A DNA stretch of 10,188 nt, from assembly GCA_900552735.1 (NCBI GenBank), contig USBA01000062.1, positions 1-10,188 on the forward strand, read 5' to 3'. Numbering within the stretch: the first letter of the stretch is position 1; every line of letters starts with the position of its first letter. This stretch comes from an uncultured Collinsella sp. (lineage in GTDB: Bacteria; Actinomycetota; Coriobacteriia; Coriobacteriales; Coriobacteriaceae). This document shows positions 1 through 6,727 of the stretch, in pieces. Below the pieces are notes generated by a model. It was given only the letters and a program-made list of their open reading frames with translations. It did no database searches and had not been told where the DNA came from. Position numbers and translations under genes: made by a program.

Positions 1-818
1 CGCCAACCGGGACCTTGGTGAATCACGCCGCCCGAAAGCACGATGACCTCAGGGTCCAGGATGTTAGCAAGCGAGCCTAGGCTGGCGCCCAGCGCAAAGC
101 CGGCGTCATGAATGACCTCGGTCGCCTTTGCGTCGCCTGCGCGGCACAGGTCGTTCACGTCACGGCCAACCGAAGGACGGCTGGGGTCGACGCGGCCAAA
201 ACGCTCATCGTACATGCGCCCGATTGATGTTCCGGAAGCAACCGACTCCAGATGGCCGGAACGCCCGCAGGCACAGGGAATGCCGGCGGCAGCCGAGCAC
301 TCGATGTGGCCCATATGACCGGCAGCACCATGGAAGCCCTGCATCACGCGGCCGTTCTCGACATATGCGCCGCCGATGCCCGTACCGATGCCCAAACACA
401 AGACGGAGAACTTGCCCTTGCCGACGCCCCAGTGGGCCTCGCCCAGAGCATGAGCCTGCACGTCGCCTACAACGGCAACGGGAAGGCCAAGGTCCTCGCG
501 CAGACGCGGCCCCAACTGAACGCCGGACCAGCCGGGCATGATCTCATTGGCATAAGCAATGGCGCCCGTCTTGGGATCGACGACGCCTGCGGCACCGATA
601 CCGACACCGAGAACCTCGACATCGGGATTCGCCTCAAGAGCGGCCTTGATAGACGCCTCGATACGCTGGAAGACGGCCTCGCCGCCCTCCTGGGCCTCGG
701 TAGGAACCTCGGCCTCAAAAACGGGATGGGGCACACTACCGTCAGCCGGGTACTCCATGATGGCAGTCGCAATTTTAGTTCCGCCGATATCGACAGAGCA
801 GACGTACTTGTTCTCCAT
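1..818 (-). CDS. ROK-family sugar kinase, probable N-acetylmannosamine kinase (NanK-like), 3' end missing
   Basis: A cytoplasmic ATP-dependent sugar kinase; in this context it would phosphorylate N-acetylmannosamine released by the neighbouring lyase. It starts with ATG at 818-816, preceded by AGGAG at 6 nt spacing. I translated 272 residues; the stop lies beyond the left edge, and the family's usual 290-320 residues suggests only a few dozen are missing. Visible: phosphate-binding DIGGTK (10-15), likely catalytic Asp119 in GDVQAHALGE, the glycine-rich GIGTGIGGA (143-151), HMGH (168-171) where many ROK kinases have ExGH, and a zinc motif CACGRSGHLE (182-191) whose third Cys is replaced by His189. 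E. coli NanK, as I recall it, also has HxGH, which favours ManNAc over glucose. It lies 171 bp downstream of the lyase with a hairpin between them. ROK membership is secure; substrate is inferred. A glucokinase or another hexosamine kinase is possible. Confidence 0.9.
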   Translation of the reverse strand, partial: MENKYVCSVDIGGTKIATAIMEYPADGSVPHPVFEAEVPTEAQEGGEAVFQRIEASIKAALEANPDVEVLGVGIGAAGVVDPKTGAIAYANEIMPGWSGVQLGPRLREDLGLPVAVVGDVQAHALGEAHWGVGKGKFSVLCLGIGTGIGGAYVENGRVMQGFHGAAGHMGHIECSAAAGIPCACGRSGHLESVASGTSIGRMYDERFGRVDPSRPSVGRDVNDLCRAGDAKATEVIHDAGFALGASLGSLANILDPEVIVLSGGVIHQGPGW

Positions 819-918
819 GTCGCTCTCCTTCGGAGATAAAAACAACTACAGGAAATGCGCCGTCAGGCTAGCCGTCACAGCGCAGTAAAGGTTTTCCAGG
901 TGTCCGAGATCGCCGAGA

Positions 919-960
919 AACCGTGTGGCCATTGACCTAATGGGTCATGGCCACACGGTT
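919..960 (-). terminator. Strong hairpin between lyase and kinase genes, terminator or attenuator
   Basis: The arms 919-932 and 947-960 are perfectly complementary over 14 bp (AACCGTGTGGCCAT and its complement). A bulged T at 933 is followed by 4 more pairs (934-937 with 943-946) around a 5-nt loop. Read on the minus strand it begins about 30 nt after the lyase stop and is followed only by TTTCTC, so the U-tract is poor. It may be a partial terminator, an RNA-stability element, or an attenuator lowering kinase expression. I saw no convincing separate promoter between it and the kinase start. Confidence 0.65.
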
Positions 961-989
961 GAACGGCGAGGTCGGGTGCCTGGGAAGCT

Positions 990-1910
990 TTACAGGAGAC
1001 CGTTGTCCTGAAGGACCTTCCTAATCGCCTCGACGTTCTCGCCGGTCATGGCCTTCACCGGGCGCGGCATGGTCGGGCTGTCGAAGATGCCCATGAGGTT
1101 CATAGCGGTCTTGAAGGCGCCGACGCCACCGGCATAGCCCTGGACGCCCGAGGTGACATCCCAGATGTGTGAAATCTCATTGAGGCGATCCTGCTCGGCC
1201 TTGACGGTAGCCCAGTCACCAGCCTGAGCGGCCTTCCACTGACGAACGTAGCCCTCGGGCTCAACGTTGGCGAGACCCGGGACAGAGCCGTCGGCGCCAC
1301 CGAGGTAAGCGCCGTCGACGACGACCTCATGGCCGGTAAGGATGCTCATCGGATGGCCGTTCTTCTCGTTCTCCTGAATGAGGTAGCGGAACGAGATGTC
1401 ATCACCCGAGGAATCCTTGACGCCGGCCAGGACGCCCTCGGCGCCGAGCTTAGCAAGGAGCTTCCAGGGGAGCTTGGTGTGAACGCACACGGGAATGTCA
1501 TAGGCAAAGATGGGCAGGTCGAGCTCCTCGTGCAGGATGCGGAAGTGCTCCTCGACCTCGGTCATGCCCTGCAGGGCATAGAACGGGCAGGTGGCGACAA
1601 GCGCATCGGCACCCAGCTCCTGAGCGACCTTGCCGTGCTCGATCATGCGCTCGGTCTCGGTGTCGATGATGCCGACCAGAACAGGCACGCGGTGGTCGAC
1701 GATGCGCACGGCCTCGGCGACAATCTGGCGACGGCGCTCGTCGGTGGAGAAGACGACCTCGCCCGAGGATCCCAGGAAGAACAGGCCATCGACGCCGGCA
1801 TCGATCATGCGGTTGATGCTGCGCTCAAAGGAGGCAACATCGAGCTGGTGGTCTTCGGTATCGGGAACAACGACGGGAGGGATAACGCCGGTGAATTTCT
1901 GAGTTGCCAC
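990..1910 (-). CDS. N-acetylneuraminate lyase / dihydrodipicolinate synthase family aldolase (306 aa)
   Basis: A class I (Schiff-base) aldolase of the NAL/DHDPS superfamily, cytoplasmic; the likely role is cleavage of a 2-keto-3-deoxy sugar acid such as sialic acid into pyruvate and an aldehyde sugar. The start is GTG at 1910-1908 because AAGGAG (1922-1917) precedes it at 6 nt and the family's N-terminal strand begins right after it; upstream in-frame sequence lacks family similarity. Visible: GSSGE (47-51) that binds the pyruvate carboxylate, Tyr137 in YDIP (usually YNIP or YNVP), Schiff-base Lys165 in GVKDSSGD, and GADGSVPG (205-212). Length is normal. Position 137/165 numbering coincides with that of E. 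coli NanA. However the NanA residues in GYDE that contact the sugar tail are GHEV here (193-196). It follows the pseudo-esterase gene by 68 bp, and the ROK kinase follows it. Family sure; substrate uncertain: NanA is favoured by context, other keto-acid aldolases are possible. Confidence 0.9.
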   Translation of the reverse strand: MATQKFTGVIPPVVVPDTEDHQLDVASFERSINRMIDAGVDGLFFLGSSGEVVFSTDERRRQIVAEAVRIVDHRVPVLVGIIDTETERMIEHGKVAQELGADALVATCPFYALQGMTEVEEHFRILHEELDLPIFAYDIPVCVHTKLPWKLLAKLGAEGVLAGVKDSSGDDISFRYLIQENEKNGHPMSILTGHEVVVDGAYLGGADGSVPGLANVEPEGYVRQWKAAQAGDWATVKAEQDRLNEISHIWDVTSGVQGYAGGVGAFKTAMNLMGIFDSPTMPRPVKAMTGENVEAIRKVLQDNGLL

Positions 1911-1978
1911 AAGAATCTCCTTAGTTGTCTGGCGAGCGGCCCTATGCCGCCCACTCTTGTTGGCAGTGTCCAGGCCGT

Positions 1979-2830
1979 CTAGGCCAAAGAACACGGGTAG
2001 AACGTTTGGTTAAAAAAGTCGATGACTTCGTTTTCGAACGCGTTGATGCGCTCATGAGCGTATTTGGCATAGATGATATGCCTCCGGTCACACTCAAGAC
2101 CGTTGAATACGGCAAACTGGCCCTTGGGATCACTCACGGCATCCATGAGCGATGTGCCCATGAGCACCGATCCGCGCACCCGAGACGACAGCGCCTCGAG
2201 ACCGCCGGGAAGCGGATTGGCAACCGCCGTGCAAGCGAGGCCCCGCTCGTCCAGAGCAGAAACCGCCAGCGCAACACCGCCGCCAAGGCCCTCGCCCCAC
2301 GCAAAAATGCGGTCGGGGTCCATGCCATCAAGATTGCGCGCAACCTTCGCCATCGCGCAACCCCAACGGACGCGCTCGACAAAAGCGGGTGAAGCAATCC
2401 CCCGCTGCAGGTCGTCCGCACCAGCAACATCGTCATCCAGCGCGAGGACGGCATACCCCATGGCGGCAAATCTCGTCATGTGATGCCAGCCGCGCACAGG
2501 CCGATCGATGTCATGGAACATCAGGCACAGCGGCACGCGCTCAGATACTCGGGCACGACCGACAGGCTCAATCAAACGAGCGTGGACCGCATCGTCACCG
2601 AGCTTAAAGGAAACCTCCGAGTAACGGGCGCAAGGGTTAACAAAGTCAATTGCCGTAATGGCCAGGCCTTGAATCTCAAGATTCGAAGCGCATGTCTCTA
2701 AATCAGAAACATCTGCTTGGACATCACCGTGCCAGTCCTGATATTCTGCGAGCCTTGACGAAACCGTTCCAGGAATTCCCACGAGCCCGGGGACTATCAG
2801 CTCGTCAACATTGCTCTCGCACTTAGACAT
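1979..2830 (-). CDS. Catalytically incomplete AXE1-type alpha/beta-hydrolase paralogue (pseudo-esterase, 283 aa)
   Basis: A paralogue of the esterase encoded just upstream. Start is ATG 2830-2828, with a purine-rich AGGGAGGGGAGG directly ahead; it overlaps the esterase's last 8 bases, so translation is probably coupled. The alignment with its neighbour is clear by eye: VHARLIEP with LHAKYLKP, the central strand before FH, MGYAVLALD with MGMALIALD, and GQFAVFNGL with TQFAVYNNL. The nucleophile elbow GASQGG is GEGLGG here, so the catalytic Ser is Gly181. Asp230 and His259 are kept in register. The HGYPG oxyanion loop reads HDIDRP, and PGQGGPS is lost. A stretch of about 40 residues present in the esterase after its strand following the elbow is missing. 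The frame is intact with no stops, so this is not simple decay. No signal peptide. Function unknown: a structural or regulatory partner of the esterase, or a ligand-binding protein, are possibilities. Confidence 0.85.
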   Translation of the reverse strand: MSKCESNVDELIVPGLVGIPGTVSSRLAEYQDWHGDVQADVSDLETCASNLEIQGLAITAIDFVNPCARYSEVSFKLGDDAVHARLIEPVGRARVSERVPLCLMFHDIDRPVRGWHHMTRFAAMGYAVLALDDDVAGADDLQRGIASPAFVERVRWGCAMAKVARNLDGMDPDRIFAWGEGLGGGVALAVSALDERGLACTAVANPLPGGLEALSSRVRGSVLMGTSLMDAVSDPKGQFAVFNGLECDRRHIIYAKYAHERINAFENEVIDFFNQTFYPCSLA

Positions 2831-3800
2831 GAGCCTCCCCTCCCTCACAGAAAAACGGAATGATCAGATCGTCAAAATCCTGAATCTCCTCGTGGCCAAA
2901 GCCTTCAAAGAACTCATGACGCTTTTCATAGGTCAGGTTGTTATAGACCGCAAACTGCGTCGCTGGCGGACAGACGGTATCGGCTGTGCCGGTGCCAAAC
3001 AGCACGGGGCATTTGACCATAGGGGCAAAGTTCTTGGAATCGAAGTACGCCAGCTTGGCATAGGCTTCGTCGATACGAGTCGAGTCCTCGTCAAACCAGC
3101 GAGACCAATAGCGCAGGCCCTCGTAGGCAATGTCGTCGGCATCCAAATCCCAGACCAGGCGGAAATCCGACAGGAAGGGATAGAGGATGGCGGCGCGATT
3201 GATAAGCTCGCTGTTAAGTGCACAGGTCGCAATGCCCAAACCGCCGCCCTGCGACGCGCCGTTCACAAACACACGGGCAAGATCGATGCCCTCGAGCTCG
3301 CGAACGATGCGGCACAGGATGCGAATATCTTGGTGCAAGCGGACATAGTAGAGGTTGGCCGGATCGCCGTCGATACCGGCGACGATATGGCCCGCGACCG
3401 TCGTGCCCTCAAATCCACCAATGTCCTCGGAGGGGCCTCCTTGGCCAGGACAATCGAGAGCAATGAGCGCCATGCCCATGCCCGCAAACGACGCCTGCTC
3501 AAACCAGCTGCGGCTCGCACCCGGATACCCATGGAACTGAAGTACCAATGGCACCAGCTCGTCCGAGACGGGTTTAAGGTACTTGGCATGCAGGCGTGCA
3601 CCACACATGCCGGTATACCAGAGGTCGAAAAACCGACAGGTCGCGGAATCCGCAACCGAAGCCGCCTCAATCGCGTAGTCGAGCTCGACGGCGTCGGCCT
3701 CGGCCATGCGGTCCTTCCAAAAGAGATCGAAATCCGATGGACGGGGCATAGCGCCTCGATATTCACCAAATTGCTGTTGTAGCTCCTGAGCACTTGGCAT
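2823..3800 (-). CDS. Acetylxylan esterase/cephalosporin-C deacetylase family (AXE1) carbohydrate esterase (325 aa)
   Basis: An alpha/beta-hydrolase of the AXE1 family (carbohydrate esterase family 7 type), which removes acetyl groups from small acetylated substrates. No signal peptide or membrane segment is visible, so it should act in the cytoplasm on imported molecules; in this operon, O-acetylated sialic acid or another O-acetylated sugar is a reasonable substrate, by inference. Start is ATG 3800-3798; an in-frame TTG 15 bases upstream is less likely, though the ribosome site before either is weak. Visible: the family N-terminal FDLFW (24-28), oxyanion-loop HGYPG (90-94), PGQGG (118-122), nucleophile Ser183 in GASQGG, Asp274 in GTADTVCPP and His303 in GFGHEE. 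Length matches the family's roughly 320 residues. It lies 80 bp after the last ABC ATPase, behind a strong hairpin, and overlaps the pseudo-esterase by 8 bp. The family is certain; a xylan role is unlikely here. Confidence 0.93.
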   Translation of the reverse strand: MPSAQELQQQFGEYRGAMPRPSDFDLFWKDRMAEADAVELDYAIEAASVADSATCRFFDLWYTGMCGARLHAKYLKPVSDELVPLVLQFHGYPGASRSWFEQASFAGMGMALIALDCPGQGGPSEDIGGFEGTTVAGHIVAGIDGDPANLYYVRLHQDIRILCRIVRELEGIDLARVFVNGASQGGGLGIATCALNSELINRAAILYPFLSDFRLVWDLDADDIAYEGLRYWSRWFDEDSTRIDEAYAKLAYFDSKNFAPMVKCPVLFGTGTADTVCPPATQFAVYNNLTYEKRHEFFEGFGHEEIQDFDDLIIPFFCEGGEAHV

Positions 3801-3836
3801 GGCTCGTGAACCCAACCTTTCGAAATCGCAACGGAG

Positions 3837-3864
3837 GTGCGCCCGGCAAGGGAACCGGGCGCAC
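3837..3864 (-). terminator. Perfect 10-bp GC-rich hairpin between transporter and esterase genes
   Basis: GTGCGCCCGG (3837-3846) and CCGGGCGCAC (3855-3864) form a perfect stem with an 8-nt loop. On the minus strand it begins 16 nt after the ATPase stop and is followed by CTCCGTTGCGATTTC, so there is only a weak T-rich run. This suits a leaky terminator or an mRNA-end stabiliser that makes the transporter transcript more abundant than the enzyme transcript. Confidence 0.6.
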
Positions 3865-3880
3865 GGGAGGGAAAGCGAGG

Positions 3881-4708
3881 CTACTCGCCGAGCTTGGGAT
3901 GCAGCAGCGACGGCGCAGCGCCGAGCAGCATCTTGGTGTAGGGGTCCTGGGGGTGCTGGAAAACCTGCTTGGCCTCGCCCTGCTCAACGATCTTGCCGCC
4001 ATTCATAACGATGATGTCGTCAGAGATATAGCGGACCGTCTGGATGTCATGGCTGATGAACACCATGGCCAGGCCGAGCTCCTTCTTAAGGTCGGTCAGC
4101 AGGTTCAGAATCTGCGCGCGGACCGAAACGTCCAGAGCCGAGGTGGGCTCGTCGGCGATGATGGCATCGGGGTTCAGCGACAGGGCACGCGCGATAGCCA
4201 CGCGCTGGCGCTGGCCGCCCGAAAGCTGGCCGGGAAGAACCTCGGCGGCGGAGCTGGGCAGACCGGTGAGCTCCAAGAGCTCCTTGACGCGCTTCTCCTG
4301 CTCGGCCTCGGTACCCAAGTTGTGGACGCGCATGGGGTCGAGCAGCTGCTCGCGAACGACCATGCGGGGGTTGAGCGCCGTGGCCGGGTTCTGGAACACG
4401 ACCGAGATGACGCGACCCATGTGGCGACGGTCCTCGGCGGTACGCTTGGTAACGTCCTTGCCCTTAAAGTAGACCTTGCCGCTCGTGGGGGCCTGCAGGC
4501 CGCACATGACGTTGGCGGTGGTTGACTTTCCGCAACCGGACTCGCCGACGATGCCGATCGTCTGGCCGGGCATGAGCTTAATCGTTACACCCTGGACGGC
4601 GTGAACCAGGTTGGGGTGCAGAATCGAGCCGGTACGGGTCCTAAAGGTGACGTGGACGTCATCAAGGAAGATGATCGGCTCGACGCCGTTGACTGCGGTC
4701 TCGCTCAT
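3881..4708 (-). CDS. ABC transporter ATP-binding protein, OppF/DppF type (275 aa)
   Basis: The second nucleotide-binding subunit of the family-5 ABC importer; it hydrolyses ATP at the inner face of the membrane together with the ATPase half of the fused subunit. Visible: Walker A GESGCGKS (55-62), Q-loop Gln106 in VVFQNP, signature LSGGQ (162-166), Walker B AIIADEP (182-188), D-loop SALD and H-loop His220. Its ATG begins on the base next to the upstream TAG (zero gap), with GGAGGTGA inside the end of the upstream gene, so translation is coupled. It ends at PKLGE, about 40-50 residues shorter than most OppF/DppF proteins, and lacks the cysteine-bearing oligopeptide-type C-terminal extension. 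Family assignment is secure; the transported substrate cannot be read from an ATPase. Confidence 0.95.
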   Translation of the reverse strand: MSETAVNGVEPIIFLDDVHVTFRTRTGSILHPNLVHAVQGVTIKLMPGQTIGIVGESGCGKSTTANVMCGLQAPTSGKVYFKGKDVTKRTAEDRRHMGRVISVVFQNPATALNPRMVVREQLLDPMRVHNLGTEAEQEKRVKELLELTGLPSSAAEVLPGQLSGGQRQRVAIARALSLNPDAIIADEPTSALDVSVRAQILNLLTDLKKELGLAMVFISHDIQTVRYISDDIIVMNGGKIVEQGEAKQVFQHPQDPYTKMLLGAAPSLLHPKLGE

Positions 4709-6724
4709 CTACATCACCTCCGCGTGAGGGGTCAAACCATTTGCCTTGAGCACCTCGTCGGGGAGCTCGGAATAGAAGTGCTCGGTGCCGGGCACGCTCT
4801 TGAAGACCGGACGGGTGTCCAGGCCAATGCGCGGATGGCTCGAGCGGGGCGCGAAGCGATCGCCCTTGGGGAAATCGCGCGGGCTCGGAACGGCGCCGGG
4901 CACCTGGTGCAGACGACCCGAACCGCTCTCGATGGACAGAACGGAGCCCAGAAGACCGCGGGTGTACTCGTGGATCGGGTTAGTGAGCAGCTCCTTGGTG
5001 GGCGCCTGCTCGATAACCTGACCGGCGTACATAACCGTGATGTTATGGGCGACCTCGGCGACCAGCGCCAGGTCATGCGAGACGAAGATCATGGCAAAGC
5101 CGAGCTTGGCCTGAAGGTCGTTGAGCAGCTTGATGACCTGCTTCTGGACGGTAACGTCCAGAGCGGTCGTGGGCTCGTCGCAGATGACCAGCTTGGGGTC
5201 GCGGGTAAGGGCCATAGCGATCAGAACACGCTGACGCTGGCCACCGGAAAGCTCATGCGGGTAGCTCTCGAGCGTACGCTTGGGGTCGAGGCCCACGAGC
5301 TCCAGGAGCTCCTCGGCGCTGCGGGTGCCGCCGCGCTTGGTGAGCTGCTTCATCTGGGCAGAGATGAGCATGGAGGGGTTGAGCGAGGACAGGGCGTCCT
5401 GATAGACCATAGCGATATCGGTACCGCGCAGGCCGAACCACTCCTTCTTGCTCATCTTGAGCAGGTCGCGGCCCTCCCAGAGGACCTCGCCGGAAAGGTG
5501 CTCGTCATCGTCGGTCAGGCCCATGATGGCCAGCGTGGTGATGGACTTACCGCAACCGGACTCGCCCACCAGGCCCATGGTCTGACCAGGACGGACGTCA
5601 AAGTTGACATGGTCGACGACGTTGATATCACCGTGATGCTCAAACTGGATGCAGAAATCGCGGACCGAAAGAATCGGCTCAACGGACTCGTCGGGCACAT
5701 GGCGGTCGTTACGCTTGAGCTCGACATCGCGCAGGGCGCCAAGACGGGCGGACAGGGACTGAGCCTGCTCCTTGTAGGCACGAACGGGGTCAGAGACCAG
5801 CAGGTCGGCCTCGCGACGCTTGGAGGAATCGGTCGGATCCAGGGCGGCGGAGGGAGCGGCAGCCATAGCGTCGGTAATGCCCTCGGAGAGGATGTTGAGC
5901 GCCAGGCAGGTGATCATGATGGCCAGACCCGGGAACAGTGCCTGCCACCAACGGCCAGCGAGCACGCCACCGCGAGCGTCGGCGAGAATGTTGCCCCAGG
6001 TAGCGGTGGGCTCCTGGATGCCGGCGCCGATGAAGGTCAGCGAGGCCTCGAAGATGATGGCGTCGGCGACCAGGGTAACGGTGAAGACCATAATCGGAGC
6101 GATGCAGTTGCGCAGAACATGCTTGATCAGAATCCACGGAGCCTTGGCGCCGGAAACGATGACCGCGCGGACATAGTCCTCGCCGTACTCGGACACGATG
6201 TTGGCGCGCACGATACGGGCGATCTGCGGGGTGTACATAAAGCCGATCGCAAAGATGATCGACGGCACGGAATTGCCCAGGATGGAAACGAAAACGGCTG
6301 CGAGGGCGATACCCGGGATGGACATGATGATGTCCAGGATACGCATGATCGTCTCGGAAACGGCCTTGCGCGAAACCGCTGCAAGAGCGCCGACAACGGA
6401 ACCACAGACCAAAGCCATAGCGGTAGCACCAAAGCCGATGATCAGCGAGTAACGTCCGCCGTAGAGCATGCGCGAAAGGATGTCGCGGCCCTTGTCGTCG
6501 GTACCGAAGATAAACCCGTTGCCGGGAGCCTGGCGAGCCGTAAAGATCTCGACCGGGCTATAGGGGGCAAGAAGGGGCGCCAGAATCGCAGTCAGGGCGA
6601 CCAGCGCCAGCACGACGGCGGCTATCTTAGAAGACAGCGTCATCTTCTTCCAGCCACCGAGCTTGAGCCCCTTGGAGGCAGCCTTCTCGAGCTGCTCGGT
6701 TTGCTTCTCTCGAATCTTTACCAT
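4709..6724 (-). CDS. Fused ABC permease (OppC/DppC type) and ATP-binding protein (OppD/DppD type), 671 aa
   Basis: One polypeptide supplies both the second transmembrane subunit and the first nucleotide-binding domain of the importer. Residues 1-290 are the permease: a short cytoplasmic N-terminus, first membrane span about 33-53, the family FGTDDKGRDILSR segment (73-85), the EAA-type coupling loop EDYVRAVIVSGAKAPW (182-197) and further spans to about 288. Residues 290-350 are a charged linker. The ATPase has Walker A GESGCGKS (387-394), Q-loop Gln442, signature LSGGQ (492-496), Walker B VICDEP (513-518) and H-loop His550. After it the segment FAPRSSHP (624-631) resembles the usual CRFAPRC site of OppD/DppD proteins but without cysteines. 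ATG is 3 bases after the permease stop. Such fusions are known in Actinobacteria. There is no frameshift or internal stop, so the fusion is real in this sequence. Confidence 0.95.
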   Translation of the reverse strand: MVKIREKQTEQLEKAASKGLKLGGWKKMTLSSKIAAVVLALVALTAILAPLLAPYSPVEIFTARQAPGNGFIFGTDDKGRDILSRMLYGGRYSLIIGFGATAMALVCGSVVGALAAVSRKAVSETIMRILDIIMSIPGIALAAVFVSILGNSVPSIIFAIGFMYTPQIARIVRANIVSEYGEDYVRAVIVSGAKAPWILIKHVLRNCIAPIMVFTVTLVADAIIFEASLTFIGAGIQEPTATWGNILADARGGVLAGRWWQALFPGLAIMITCLALNILSEGITDAMAAAPSAALDPTDSSKRREADLLVSDPVRAYKEQAQSLSARLGALRDVELKRNDRHVPDESVEPILSVRDFCIQFEHHGDINVVDHVNFDVRPGQTMGLVGESGCGKSITTLAIMGLTDDDEHLSGEVLWEGRDLLKMSKKEWFGLRGTDIAMVYQDALSSLNPSMLISAQMKQLTKRGGTRSAEELLELVGLDPKRTLESYPHELSGGQRQRVLIAMALTRDPKLVICDEPTTALDVTVQKQVIKLLNDLQAKLGFAMIFVSHDLALVAEVAHNITVMYAGQVIEQAPTKELLTNPIHEYTRGLLGSVLSIESGSGRLHQVPGAVPSPRDFPKGDRFAPRSSHPRIGLDTRPVFKSVPGTEHFYSELPDEVLKANGLTPHAEVM

Positions 6725-6727
6725 AAT

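Noticed and set aside
252..839. Plus-strand frame of 195 codons opposite the ROK kinase
   Set aside because: The minus strand gives an unbroken ROK kinase with all motifs, so the plus-strand frame is an artefact.
1920..1975. GCGGC/GCCGC hairpin between the pseudo-esterase and the lyase
   Set aside because: Only 5 bp in GC-rich sequence with no T-run; expected by chance at this base composition.
1911..1994. 28-residue N-terminal extension of the lyase
   Set aside because: No ribosome site at the upstream start, non-family sequence, and AAGGAG correctly placed for the GTG at 1910.
1979..2830. Treating the second hydrolase as a decayed pseudogene
   Set aside because: There are no stops or frameshifts, the ribosome site is strong, it overlaps the upstream gene, and both triad Asp and His are kept in register. 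Loss of catalysis is better explained as a changed role.
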